A stretch of DNA of 64,000 bases from the NCBI GenBank assembly GCA_021399445.1, contig JAJTUQ010000005.1:310001-374000 (forward strand), given 5' to 3'. Made by a program: the position numbers and the translations under genes. A model generated the notes under the pieces. It saw nothing but the letters and a program-made list of their open reading frames with translations, searched no databases and was not told where the DNA came from. The stretch is from Xylogone sp. PMI_703. Its lineage: Eukaryota; Ascomycota; Leotiomycetes. Positions 11,396 to 23,396 of this stretch are shown here, one piece after another; the stretch's first letter is position 1, and the number at the start of each line of letters is the position of its first letter.

Positions 11396-14300
11396 CTCCC
11401 CCATACGTCGTAATTACTGTCCCTCCCCCTACAGCGTAATATAGCTGTATAAGTATATTTGTGGTTAGTTTCAGGCCTTGTTAACTCTTATAACAAGTTT
11501 ACGGCTCGTAACGTCTACATTTCCTTTGGAGTTCGACCGTTCCACAGATCTACAAGTTCTACCTCTCCCCCAGTGGAGGAATTCGATCACTGTACTATGT
11601 TATAGTACAAGAGTACCTCCGGCATCTTTAGTGTTCTTAGCTTCTTAGGTTTGCTGGAATTCCCCAATTCCGAGTATACGAAGATATTTGTAAAATCGTT
11701 CTACGGATAATTATTTCGTGAGTATATCTGCCAGTTGATCAATACCCGGAATGTACTTTATTAAGAGTTTACTGGTTTTCACTATATCGGATCAAATGTA
11801 ATTAAACCATATATTAATATACTTAACTTTTTTGTGATATTTGTTGTCGTGAATAAGTTTTACGGCTTTTATATTGTCGATATAGAACATTGGCGGATGA
11901 GGAAAATCTTTTTTCAAGTCTTTATTCAACTTCTCTAATTATACTATTTTTTTCGAGACTTCATTTACTGATATGAATTCAGTTTTTATAAAGTTTAATA
12001 TAGTCGATTTCTGACACTAAATTATTTATAATATAACTTTCTTAACTTAAGTTATAGTCCATCCGTTAAAGAACTTCTTGTTACCTTCAGTTCCCTATGT
12101 AATATCATTATACAAGATATAAGAGTTTTCGGTCTATGAAAATACGTTTAAGCATTTTAAACTCTTTTGTAGACTTTTAGTATAAGTTATTCTATAGTTA
12201 ATTATTCTTTTTAAATAACGTAATACTTATTTAGCATATTAAAGGTATAAGACTCGTAGATCTGACATATGCTTTACTAATTAACTAACTATATAACTAA
12301 TATCTGGACATGTACAGTTCAACAAATAAATGAATAAGTTTATAAGTTGTTGATACAGTATTATTTCAAAGAACTTTAACAATTAATAACAGTTGTCTTT
12401 GGTTATAGTCTCTAAGTTTAGTTCATCAATTCGAGACAAGATTGTTCCCAAGGGTATAAATAACTTAATTAAGTTATAATTCGACATCTTAAATTACTCT
12501 AAAAGATTAATAATATATAATGTTTGGTGAAGGTATAAAAACTTAATTTTATAATCACGTTTGATCTGAAATCCGACGAATAACTTTATTTTCCTTAAGT
12601 CTTTGTACTTTTATTACTTAAATATCTGGGATTTAGTACATATCACTTTGTCAAGATCTTTTATAATCAATATATTGTCAATAAATAATAAGATATATAC
12701 TTTATCTTTTATATAAAGATTAAGGTTCGTAACCAATAACTAAAAATTAATATTCTCAAAATACGTATTTATATTCTTGAATTATGCTTTAAGTATTTAT
12801 TTCAGTCCGTAAAGTGATTTATGAAGTAGTAAATAGTATTTTGACAGGTCTACAGATAGATTTAGCTATTCAAAGTACTCTAGGATCTCTATATATATTT
12901 TCTCTGGCAAGTGAAGGTTCAAAAAAGTTATATTAACATCTACTTGATGTATTTCCAGGTCTTTGGCCGTTGTTATAACTAAAGTAGTTCTTACAGATGT
13001 ATATTTTATTACTGATATGAAAGTTTCTGTATAGTTTACTCCATAAACTTGTTCAAATCCTTTAATCATTAGACGTACTTTATGACGTGATAACTTTTCT
13101 TTATTGTTGAACTTATTCTTATATATTTATTTGTATCTTATAATCTTCTGGTTCTGAGGTTTTTTAACGATAGAAAATGTATATATATACTTTAATGACT
13201 GTAATTCCGAGAGAATAGTTTCTTTCTATCCGTCAAGATCCTTTTTGAGCGTTTCTTGGGCCATAAAGACCTCAAATAGTATAGTATAACTCTTTTGGAG
13301 TTTAGTAACTATCATAACTACATTATCTGAAAAGATTTTCCTCTTGAGGTGCCTCTTTGACTTAGTAGACTGGAATATCTCTGGATTGAGGGTATCTTTG
13401 CGTCTGTAATATTTCTTGTTTACTACAGGAGTCTCTGACTTTACCAGAGTACTTGGTTTAACGACCCGAGATTCTACAACCTGACGTATACTGGTTGGCT
13501 TTTCTGCCCTAACCTCAGGCTTTATAGTCTGTTCAACATCAATTCCAGCTGTATTGTCGTTTGACCTCTTTAGGGAGCTTTTTATCGGAGCGTATAGTAT
13601 TTCTGACTATTCAGCAACAGTTGTAGAATGTCCTTCCTGTTTAACAATAGGTTTATCTTCACTTTCCGGGAGAGTTATAAGTAGAGGATTTATAAGTTTT
13701 TCTGGGGAAAAACTTTTAATAATTATATCTTTGTGTCTCATTAGTTTGTTAACAATATCTGTAACTCTAAGGAATATATATTCATGGATATCAATATCTG
13801 TAGAGATATGTTCTTGATATGTTTGTAAGTTTACTAGTCTAGTTATCGAAGTAACACTTTGGCTTATATATATAAATTTATCTCGAATTTTAGGTATTTA
13901 TGTGTTTGGGCGTAATTCTTTCGGTCTGAAGTTGTAAGTAACATATCTAAATACTCGTAATTATGAAAAATCTAATTTGTGGTCATAATATACTTCAAAG
14001 GAAGTTATTGTCTTTGATTGTAGTCTGTAAGATAATGTAGTCGTTGGAATCTGATTTCTGAGCTATATAGTATATTTTATAGTATAATACCAGAATCTAT
14101 GAAGTAATTTGGCTTAGTATAGTATAGATCTGGTAAACTTGTTGATGGTCTATATTATATATTTAATAACTCTATTCAGAGAATGTTTGTAAAGAGATAA
14201 TAGTTTAAGTTAAATTCTTAGACTTAATAAGAACTATTTAAACACCTTTCTAAACTTACTCTTTTTATTATCAGTTTATATATGTACTATTTTAGTGTTA

Positions 14301-15664
14301 TACTTTCTTTTAATCCATAAAAGTAATTCTCTGAAAGTATGATAAACTTTGGTTAATTCTTTAATTTGTAAAAACTTTATTCAGGTATATTAAGTGATGT
14401 TATCTGTAACTAAAAGGAAGTATTTATATCTTTTAATACTCTGTGACTTGATTCTTAAAATATTATAGTGTAGACGTCATCTTTTTAGGATAGTTTGAGT
14501 GTTGGTGTTCTTATAAAAGGATTTTTTCATTCTTCTGGCTAAACAGGCTTTACAAACAGTCTTTCCTGGTAGTTGTTCATTATACTTAGGTTTACAGAAG
14601 TTTATACTTATAGTATACTTTAGTATAGTATCCACATTCTGATAGTTAGTATGTCTTAAGTAGTCATGCTATAATTTATGTAAAGTATTAAAATCCATAA
14701 AGATAGGCTTTGAGCTTCTAATTGACATTATAAAGGTAGATTCTATCGGTTGATCGACTAGATATAAGCCATTTTTACAGGTCCTTTTGAATTATACTTT
14801 TCCGTCAAGGGTAACTCTTGCTTTAAGGTTCTCAAATATGACCATAAACTTGATTTTATTAAATTCGTTAGTAGAGATCAACCTAGAATGTAACTCTAGA
14901 ACGTATTAGACATTATCAATTAAGATATTATTTTTGGTAATATTGATTATGACTTGTCCTCGTCCTAAGGCTTTAATTACTGCCTTATTAACTACTCTTA
15001 TGGTTCTGGGGGTATTCTAACGCTTTATCGGTATACTGAAGTCTTTGGCATAGTTACTGAAGTACCTTGAGACACCTGAGTCAATAATTCAGTTTGCGGG
15101 TTGGTTAACAAGTGTAATTAGGGCATGTTGATCACTTGTATGACTATGTGGACTGCAAGAGTAATAGTCATTGTCGTTATTCGTAGAAAGTATATATATA
15201 ATAATATTTATATGTTTTTCCTTGGTTCCTCCTTCAGAGATGCCTCTTGCTTTTGCCTGGGCTCTCTTGAACTGTTTACAGTTTTTTATGTAATGGCCTT
15301 TCTTGAGACAGAACCGACATTGATCGGATTCGAGCTTTTCCTGGTCCCCAGACCTTGAATCGAAGCTTTTCTTGCCTTTTAGGCCTCTGCCATTACTCTT
15401 AGACTTACTGCCTCGTTTTCCACCTCTATCCCTCTGTTATCTTGATTCTCCGGACTGTACAACGTTCGCGGAAGCTTGTGTGATGTCCGCAGAAGTGTAA
15501 GTAGACTTGTAACGTTCGTGATTAGTGTCAAAGAAGATAATAAACTTTTCTAGCTCAAAGTTCTGGAGGTAAATGTGCTGACGGGTAATTTCCCAGAAGG
15601 AGTCAGCAGGAAGAGAGTCAAGGAGTTGTGACTGTATTTCTGCGTCCGTAATACCTTCGACCAG

Positions 15665-16135
15665 TCAGCTTTTATATGTCTTGAGTTGCTCAATGAACTG
15701 CCAGATGGTTTCTGTCTGTATATTCCACTTTTCCTTCATGAATTGGTTCTTGATTGACAGCTGGTAGGTTGTATTCGTGGAGTGGTCGTATTTGGCTAAC
15801 ATGTCCCAGACTTTCTTTAGCTTTTTCTCCCTGAGCTTGGTGACGATATCGTTCTGTATTCCGGGAGTAACAGAGTTGGCTATTATCTGAATAGCTTTGT
15901 TGGTCCTCGAATCCCATTTACGGCCTTCGGCGATTCCGTTAGGCCTTTGATCGGTTCCTAGGACCATATCTATGGTATCTGCGACCGTAAGAGCCATTTC
16001 GCAGGTGCGCTTAAACTCTGTGTAGTTCTGGCCATTAAGAATTGCGACATCTCCGTATTTGCTGTAGTAGTAGCCATTAGGGGGACCTCGACCTCCGGCC
16101 GTAGTTGAATCGGAGCTTGAAGATGCGGTCTCCAT
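15665..16135 (-). pseudogene. Copia gag, 5' part, ended by one TGA
   Basis: 156 codons starting METASSSSDSTTAGG resemble copia-type Gag (UBN2-like): NGQNYTEFKRTCEMAL, then QIIANSV and VWDMLAKYDH. The frame stops at TGA (15665-15667) but continues sensibly afterwards (LVEGITDAEIQSQLLDSL) to the CX2CX4HX4C knuckle CRFCLKKGHYIKNC at 15278-15319. A single C-to-T or G-to-A change would explain the stop. The start lies 25 bp from the LTR edge, just after the primer binding site. The element B copy has the same start with several amino-acid changes, all explained by transitions. Confidence 0.8.
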
Positions 16136-16159
16136 TGCGAGCTATCCGGGCTCATAACC

Positions 16160-16350
16160 TGTCAGAGGTTATGGCGCAGTGGTTAGGCTACTCCACATAT
16201 AAATTGTATGGTACAGAGACTTTATTCGTTGCTAGTCTTGATGATGTGCAGTACATAGGGGTAAACCGGTAAAACTCTTCTCTTTTACCGACCGTTAGCT
16301 TCTACAGCTATGATTGGCCAACGCCAATTACGTAAGCAATATCTCTGACA
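16160..16350 (-). repeat. 5' LTR of copia A
   Basis: 191 bp, followed on the right by TSD TCAAC at 16351-16355. Confidence 0.93.
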
Positions 16351-16761
16351 TCAACACACGTTCTTGTAACCCGGAGAAGGAGCAGCACCGGAGAAAGTGA
16401 GTACCAGCAAGTGTCTTGTTACAGGAGTAGTAGAGTAAAGGAGCATACAAGACTACGACGTTGATAGCTGATGTTACAGACAAAGAAGTGATATTCGCCC
16501 TTGAACTACCCATGACCAAAGAAATTAAAAAACACATCCTGTCGAATGGTCCATTGGTTCTGCCACAGCGGTCAACCATAACCTCTGAGGCTCTACTGTA
16601 GCAATTACGGTCTGCGATTCACGGCACCTATTATAAGCACCTCTGTAACAGTGGCTATATTAGTAGTCTGTGGCCGAGGCGAGCGAAGCAAGCGATGGTA
16701 GAAATTCAGTACTTGATTATCTTTCATAGAGCGTATGACAATCGAGAGGACGGTAATCTTC

Positions 16762-18652
16762 TCATTCGTTTTTATTCTGCATCAGCAATATGATCTCCCA
16801 TCTCTCTAAAAGCGACAGATACGTCCCTGGAAGTGACATAAGCCCCAGCTAAGAAAAAAGTGAAATGAAAGACGGATGCTTACCAGCAACTAGCCACCGA
16901 CGGTTAAACAGCCGTAATGCCTCTTTTAGGACATTCAGATTTCCTGTGATTGATTCGCTCGGGGTAGCACGCTTGATCCCCAAATAGATAGATGCCGCTC
17001 TGTATATATAATGCAATAAGAGAGGTGAGACACGGTCACACTTTTGTCCCTCTGGCTCTGCTAAGAAATATGATACTGTGTCTACAACCGTCTTCAGGGC
17101 GGAGGCGGCTTCTGGTGAAATCGAGCTATCAGCGTTTTTGAATACCGACGTGCTCTGACTTTCCAAGGGCGACATCGGAATTTCAAGCAAAAGTATAGCG
17201 CTTCGTTCTTTAGCAAGGCCAGAGCTACCAATAAAGGTCCGACGTACCTATAGCATACAGCTAGCTGAGTGCAAAATACCCACTTGCTCAGGTTTCCCTC
17301 TGCCTCCGAAACATTAACGAGGGCGAAAATTGTGCGTTGTAACTGCGTGTTTTCGCTCGGCTCTTCAGCTGCGAGATGAAGAGCTTGGCTGAGGAGACAT
17401 GCTGCCTGTGCAAATCGGGCAAATCGACCCAGATGGAACCCAGCAGATGACTCTAGAGTTAATGCATCTTCAGGGCGCGATGACTATATTTTGCGATTAG
17501 CAATAATCCGCCGTATAAGTAGCGATTTATTCACCCACCCCTGCGTCCCACATTGCATCATCTACCGGTAGATAGCTCCCTGGCCCTGGCTCTGGAGTTA
17601 TAAGCTGCCGTCTAGTGTCGGCGAGGTTTAGAAATCTACCAAGTATACCTCAGTAACCATATATACATAAACAAGGAAATAATGCAGGGGCATGGGCAAA
17701 GATCTGATATATAGGGGGGGTTGTTATCAGACATACCTATCTAGTAATAAGATCGACCACCAAACTCGGCGGCATTCTTCCACTTCGATCCAGGGGAGAT
17801 TTGCATCATCTAGCGAGCCTATTATTGTTCTCTCAATTCTGAGGGCAGTAGCATAGCGGGCACAGCACCCAAAAGATAGTAAAGCGGCCGGATATATAGC
17901 GTGTCCTAGCTCGTAGAGCACGATCAGGATAGCTGACTGAAGGATCTGGAGAGAAAGCATCCCAGATGACTCTATATCGAAGTAGAACTGCTTCACTATC
18001 CGGTATAGTATCGTTCTGCCCATGCTCACGGAAGAGGAAACCAGTTTCATGGATAGTATCAGCAGAAATAGCTCGGCTTTTCCATTAGATAGATAACGAG
18101 GCAACTTCGCGAAGAACTGTTTCTTTGATATAATAGGCATCCACGTGTGCACAGTGTCGAAAAAGATATTAGCAGTGGACTGAATATCCACTATGCCGCC
18201 GACTAAATCGATAATGCTCTTGTTGATGGCCACTTCTACCTTGGGGATTTCTAACTGCATCTGGCGAAAGATCTCTGGATCAAGAAATCGCGTAGCCAGG
18301 GAATCAGAACCACTCCAGTCGGACAGGCCTTCACGTACGGTCTCTCTTTCGCCGGGTGCATCAGCCGGGTGGCGATTGGAAATAGAGCTTCCAGAGGGCA
18401 GAGAAGCCATTGGGCTTGTATCTGCCCTTTGACTTTTCCTCTGTTTCCGACGAAAGACATAGACACATTGCAGTTGTTTCCTATACGGCCTCTTAGCGCT
18501 AGTTACTTGCCTCTTTAGGGAAACTGGTGCACGTCGGGATTTTACTGGACACAAAGTGCGCATTTTGGGTACGTCCGATCGCACCCCCTTTTCATACGAC
18601 GGCATGACAGACAAGCACGTGGCGAGCGCGTGCCCTCGACCCCGTCGTCCAT
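16762..18652 (-). CDS. Zn(II)2Cys6 transcription factor (TF-A)
   Basis: Six minus-strand exons, 18546-18652, 17737-18480, 17539-17635, 17248-17483, 16884-17200 and 16762-16826, give 521 aa. The zinc cluster is CX2CX6CX6CX2CX6C with cysteines 14, 17, 24, 31, 34 and 41, and intron 1 interrupts it after C34. The fungal-specific regulatory domain follows (HTWMPIISKKQFF, ECRRVWWSILLLDR, FHLGRFARFAQA). All phases close and no stop occurs. I chose ATG 18652 because the longer ATG at 18659 is in the wrong frame for the zinc cluster. It is divergent from DLH3, which it may control. It is paralogous to the regulator at 26.1 kb, which has the same six-exon plan. Confidence 0.88.
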
Positions 18653-19132
18653 TCCGCATGCGGTCCAGGAGACTGCGGACAATAAATGCAGTTGCATTGG
18701 CTGCGGAAAACCAGTGCGGGCGTTCGCCTTATGTAGGCGGAAGCCGCGGACTGTCGCGCGGTTCGTGGTTCATCTTCCAATACAAGCTCCACTTTGGCTT
18801 TAACTTCAAAGCATCCTACATGGGTCACCAAAGCATTCGCAAAATTTAGTTACCGCTCTCCAATTGGCCAAGCATCACAGCTTCTGTGTCTCAAATGTCC
18901 GCCACAGGACATCGATGCAAGTAAATGCTTGCTGGGTCACAACGAGATTACTGATTCTTTCGCGGCTGTTAGTAGTCATTCGAATACGTATAAATTCATG
19001 GCTATTTCGTTCCCTCCATATAGCTCTGGAATTACTTCGTGCATGTGGCCTACAACTTCTTCTGCCTAAGTCTCTCTTGCTACACGACATATTCGATTCA
19101 CGCAAAAACTTGCAGGCGTATTCGAGGTTGCC
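18653..19132. promoter_or_regulatory. Divergent promoter region TF-A / DLH3
   Basis: 480 bp between two divergent start codons. It contains CGG/CCG-rich sequence around 18740-18760 (CGGAAGCCGCGG) of the sort Zn2Cys6 dimers bind. No gene seen; binding is inferred only. Confidence 0.4.
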
Positions 19133-20137
19133 ATGGCGTCTAAACCCCCCGCAAAGTGCTGCACTGTGGGTGTTAAGCATGAGTAAGTGACCAGTCCGCC
19201 GCATTGCAGTTCTAATTTCTCAATCATCATATAATGCTGTATAATATCAGCAGCTAACATAGGTTGTTTCTTCATCCCAGAGGTATCCCAGCAGGCTATA
19301 TGATCAAGATTACAGGCGGCCATGACGCATACCTGGCAACTCCTCCCCTAGACAAAAAGCATAAGGACGTTGGTATTCTATACATTCCCGACGTCCTCGG
19401 CATCTACCAGAACAGCCAGTTGATTGCTGATCAGCTTGCCGCCAACGGTTACACGACTGTCGTGCCCGATCTCTTCAAAGGTGATCAGCTGGAGCTTAAT
19501 ATTTTTGATGGCGACCAGCTGGACACTAGTATTGATCCCACCCATCCGGGTGACTTTGATCTCCTGGGTTGGCTCCAGGCAGGCAGGAATGATGCTGGAC
19601 CACATACTAGTCCACACGTCGACCCGATTATAGTGGATTCGATCCAGTATATGAAAGAGATGTTGGGTGTGAAGAGGATTGGCTCTGTCGGCTATTGTTT
19701 CGGGGCTAAGGTAGGCCGACTTCTCAAGTTACTATATAATGCCATAAGAAACTATGATTGTTGCATCCCGACTTCGTTTCTTATTGCTATGACGTACACT
19801 AATAGAGATATAATAGTACGTGGTTCGCCACTATAAGAACGGCATCGACGTTGGGTATATTGCACATCCATCCTTTGTCGAAGAGGAGGAACTTAGTGCA
19901 ATTTTGGGACCTTTATGCATCTCTGCCGCCGAGACGGATCCCATCTTCCCTGCCGAGAGTCGTCACAGGTCGGAGGAGATTTTGCGCGAGACAGGCCAAG
20001 CCTACCAGATCAGTCTCTTCTCCGGGGTCCTCCACGGATTTGCTGTCCGCGGCGAGACTACTCTGAGAGTCCAAAAATTCGCCAAAGAGCAGGCATTTCT
20101 GCATGCCATTAACTGGTTCAATACCTGGCTGATATGA
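19133..20137 (+). CDS. Dienelactone hydrolase family protein (DLH3)
   Basis: Third DLH paralogue: exons 19133-19182 (50 bp), 19281-19710 and 19817-20137, 266 aa, with the same intron positions and phases as DLH1 and DLH2. The start is MASKPPAKCCTVGV. The triad is C156 in GYCFGAK, D201 in AAETDP and H233 in VLHGF. The extra length comes from an in-frame ten-residue tandem duplication: LFKGDQLELN is followed by IFDGDQLDTS (bases 19471-19500 and 19501-19530). It falls in a surface loop region after the third strand in this fold by analogy, before the nucleophile elbow, so activity may survive. Divergent from TF-A. Confidence 0.9.
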
Positions 20138-21141
20138 TCTTGTACACTCTGGGTTTAGTGATGCAGGCCGCAGAATTGATGGTGTAGTGGCTAGTTTCAT
20201 CCTGTTTGTCACACACCGGCGGAGTATAACATAATTCCAGAAACGTACAACCAAATGAAATAAAACTTTGTGAATATATTAATCATATCTCTATCGTATA
20301 GAATGTCGACCTTGAAAACCACAGAGGCATTTTAGCATATTGAAATACAAAAACTTTTTATCTTTAGGCCACCAAATCAAGATTATTTTCAACAGTACTT
20401 AGAGCATAAGACTGAACATCATTAAAAAATTTAAGTATGTATTAAATAATGCTGTATGGATATAATTCTCAAATTTCAAGCCGGAATTCATTACTGTGGT
20501 CAAGTTATGAGAAATTCGTTTTGTTCAATTTGGCGGTAAATTTTGCGTGACGGGTGAGCCGGGGTGACGAGCAGAGCGGGAATTACGTTGACTCTAGACT
20601 CCATATAATTATTAATTGGTCCGGTCATAGAGGGGAGGTCGTTATCGAAGACGGCCATACATTCGGTTTCACTTCTAAGAATATTTTTTTAATTTACACC
20701 TACTTCATAGCAAGACAAGTCACAGCTAATCCCATATTATAAAGAAGACGCAATAACCTCCTATAGGACAAATTCCATCGCGGGTATGCATGCAGGTGGG
20801 TGGCGGGCGCGGCACCAGTCAGTGCGGATATTAATTCAAATTGCAATGCCCGCAAACTCCCGCAACCCCGCAGAGAATCAGTAAGGGCCTTCGTCACCTT
20901 AAATCAACAACTCACTAAGACACCCATATGAATTACTGGGCGTCATATTTTATCCTCGGAGATAGGAGATACTATCGGGAGTATAGACTGATTACTTGGT
21001 AACTCCGTGCTTGGCGGGTATTGCTAATAAGTACTTCATATATATATAATGCTAGCCTATATTGAGCAAGACGAAATCAAGCCCATCAATCATTCAATCT
21101 AGAGTTTAAAGTCTCGCCGTTGGTTTCGCGCGTCAAGCATT
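20138..21141. other. Intergenic, no gene seen
   Basis: About 1 kb, AT-rich around 20250-20500. Open frames here (for example 20554-20742) have no recognisable features. Confidence 0.4.
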
Positions 21142-21609
21142 ATGTCGCTTCCAATCACTCTCACATTTGCTCGCGGCGGACGCGAGGCAATTGCTGATGC
21201 CATCAATCGATGCGTTATAGGATTGGACACGGCCGACTCGGCTCTCTTTCGGTCTGCCTTCACTGAAGATGCCATTGCTGATCTTAATGGCACTGTGATG
21301 GATGGACTAGATATTATCTATTCTCAGTGTTATGAGCGCATTGCTATACTCGACACAACCCACTTCATCACCAATATTCGTGTTAACGCTGATGACGGCG
21401 GGGGTAAAGCCTCAGCGATGTGCTCAGCACTGGCTCAGCATTATCGTGGCGGCAAGGGCATGGAAGCAGACACTACCGGGCTTCTGGTAGGCAGCTTATA
21501 CTGGTTGGATCTCGTTAGGTATGATAAGGATGGGTTGTGGAAGATAAAAACGTGGAAGCTGAAGTCGATTTGGTCCGAGGGTGACTGGGGAGTGATGAGT
21601 GGAAAATAG
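21142..21609 (+). CDS. SnoaL-like / NTF2-fold protein
   Basis: A 155-aa single-exon protein with the layout of the SnoaL_4 group: N-terminal helix (REAIADAINRCVIGLDTAD), acidic pocket segment (LFRSAFTEDAIADLNGTV), then a curved sheet ending DGLWKIKTWKLKSIWSEGDWG. Members bind or convert small hydrophobic molecules (cyclases, dehydratases, isomerases) or are non-catalytic. No signal peptide. Another NTF2-like gene of a different subgroup lies 1.2 kb downstream on the other strand. Substrate unknown. The start at 21142 is the first ATG and gives full family length. Confidence 0.75.
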   Translation: MSLPITLTFARGGREAIADAINRCVIGLDTADSALFRSAFTEDAIADLNGTVMDGLDIIYSQCYERIAILDTTHFITNIRVNADDGGGKASAMCSALAQHYRGGKGMEADTTGLLVGSLYWLDLVRYDKDGLWKIKTWKLKSIWSEGDWGVMSGK

Positions 21610-22842
21610 GGAGCCAGAAATACAAAGGATTGTAGAATTTCGTGGCAAATGCGTCATTCACAACGAGAAGATGCGAGTAGTTTAGATAACTGTAGACAGC
21701 TTTGAACATCACTGTATAAGGTGCTGTATCCATATCCGAGCTCTATCTGTCCTGTTAGGGCTGAAGCCTTAGAACAAATTTAATGCAAGTGGTATAGCGG
21801 TAGCTAAAGGAGCCTAAATATTGTATTGCCAAGCCACTAGCTAATATTAAGCCACTTACATTAAGACAACTGGTTAGGGAGCCATCATTCTTTTTCACCA
21901 CCTGTAGAGGTGGCGATATTAGTCTCCAGCATCATCTATAGACGACGAACCACCTAAGCTAAGCGGCTAGTATAATTGTGTGATAGCAGCACCTATAGTA
22001 TAAAAAGGATCGGTGAGCTGGTTCATCGCCCGTAACGGCTAGAGTGCGGGTGGATCATGCATGGGTTTTAGGGCTTGGCGCAGTGGATCTTCCGGCACTA
22101 CTGTAGTATAATTTAGCTCAAGAGCGGCGCGGGACTAGTATCCTACCCGTCTATAACTCCGCACCGCGACTCTAACCCTTTCAGGCGCCCCTGAATGTCC
22201 ATGCTCCCCCGACACCCCAAGCCGTGGCGGGACACAGGTATAGGCTGCATACCAGTGAGATACATTCCGACCCGCCCACCGCTCTCATCACTTCCATAGG
22301 TTACAATATTGATCTAGCCTTTCTTGACCTTGGTAGGGCCAGCAATCCATACCCGTAACCGCTGTGCAAAATTATTTCCAGTTCCAGGGTTAGGCTACAT
22401 CAGATATTGAGCGAAGAAGTTCGCCGCTTAAACCGACGGCGGACTCGTTAATAGTTTAATTCCGAGCACATTGAATCCGGAGCCAGTAATTGTGGGGTTG
22501 TGTTACCTTGACTATAATATGTATGCATGCCGTCTATGTTGCTGTAGGCCGTAGAACGAAACAGTGGTTCATCATGGTATAGCGTTGAGAGCCGCTCATT
22601 CCGGTCACATTTTACCGGTTGCGAGCAAAGCGATTATCGGAAACACACTACGAGGGAATTAGAGTTAAAGGAAGGCTGCCTGGGGAGCTGGCAATTAATG
22701 TTATGACTACAAAATTCGAAGACGGTAGGCCTCCAGCTTGAATAAAGTTGGGTGTGAATATGTGTATAGAATACACCTATTTTGCATTGATAAATGATAG
22801 AGCTACTTAGCGTTTCATTATCTTGATAACTCAAAACCAATC
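21610..22842. other. Intergenic, contains dispersed repeat copy 2
   Basis: No gene recognised. The repeat related to 6775-6912 lies at about 22000-22172. GC-rich non-coding sequence continues to about 22450. Confidence 0.4.
22000..22172 (+). repeat. Dispersed repeat, copy 2
   Basis: Partner of 6775-6912, same orientation, longer through small insertions. Confidence 0.6.
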
Positions 22843-23396
22843 CTAAATATGATTTCCTCCTGTGTCATATGTCACCTCTTTTCCAGGTTTAGGCGGCGAC
22901 ACCAATCCAAGCTGCTGGAGCGCCGTCAAAGCTTGTTCCTCGCCAACCTCATTAACAATTAGTCCATTCTTTAGAGTAAAGATGGTGGTGCCAGAGAAGT
23001 AGATTTCTTTACCCGTATTGGGCTTGTCAAGTTTGCCGACTGCGAGATCATCGAACGCGGCCCCTGTATGCCTACCACCCCCAATCCAGTGGCCTACAAC
23101 ATAATCGCCCTCAGCAATAAGTGGAAATTTATGGGCTTGAAATGAAATATCCGGGAAGGCCTCAATGCGCCCCTGTTAGCCAACATGGTAGAATAGCTTG
23201 AAGTCCGACATACCTCACGGAATTCAGTGAGCATCCTCTTGGCTGCTTCTTTTCCGTGTCGAGGACCATGCATAGGATAATCGATGACGAAGCCGTCATC
23301 GCAAAGTTCATCCACAACGTCTACATTGCCTTTACCCCAGTACTCTTCGAAATACTTTGCCACTATGCCTTTATTTTTTTTCTCCAGAGTCGTCAT
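22843..23396 (-). CDS. SnoaL-like polyketide cyclase family protein
   Basis: Two minus-strand exons, 23214-23396 and 22843-23160, joined over a 53-bp intron (GTATGT donor, GGCTAACAG branch region) give 166 aa. The sequence fits the SnoaL family (NTF2 fold): N-terminal NKGIVAKYFEEYWGKGN, then DELCDDGFVIDYPMHGPRHG, FPDISFQAHK and a C-terminal TIFTLKNGLIVNEVGEEQA. The D and H residues of the pocket strand (DYPMHGP) are present. Small cytosolic protein that may isomerise, cyclise or bind an enol or lactone intermediate. Not the same subgroup as the 21.1 kb gene, so the pair is not a simple tandem duplication. Confidence 0.85.

Larger units (their letters stand above)
11205..16350 (-). mobile_element. 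Ty1/copia LTR retrotransposon A, RIP-like decay
   Basis: A 5146-bp element on the minus strand bounded by 191-bp LTRs (11205-11395 and 16160-16350) that start TG, end CA and carry TGTCAGAG/CTCTGACA termini. The target-site duplication TCAAC is perfect (11200-11204 and 16351-16355). Primer binding site GGTTATGAGCCC lies at 16148-16159 next to the 5' LTR; a purine tract (TATGGGGGAG) precedes the 3' LTR. Gag is readable from 16135, a zinc knuckle lies at 15278-15319, and an RT block (SVRTTLV, LEIHQVDV) at 12866-13069. The middle (about 11.8-15.2 kb) is AT-rich and full of stops. The LTRs differ from each other at only three transitions. Confidence 0.93.

Noticed and set aside
13554..13817. 87-aa plus-strand frame in copia A, and its partner at 35143-35373
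   Set aside because: Antisense frames of the decayed pol region, not independent genes.
16160..16200. tRNA-like start (GTTATGGCGCAGTGGTTAG) in the copia LTR
   Set aside because: Only a D-arm-like segment is present; no anticodon or T-arm with acceptor pairing follows, so it is not a tRNA gene.
16671..16694. GCCGAGGCGAGCGAAGCAAGCG, with similar sequence near 22620 and 25366
   Set aside because: Too short and low in complexity to call a repeat family by eye.
18556..19069. Several open frames in the TF-A/DLH3 promoter
   Set aside because: They overlap the zinc-cluster exon in antisense or lie in the promoter and show no family features.
21785..21820. GTGGTATAGCGGTAGC, resembling a tRNA A box
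   Set aside because: No matching B box or cloverleaf downstream.
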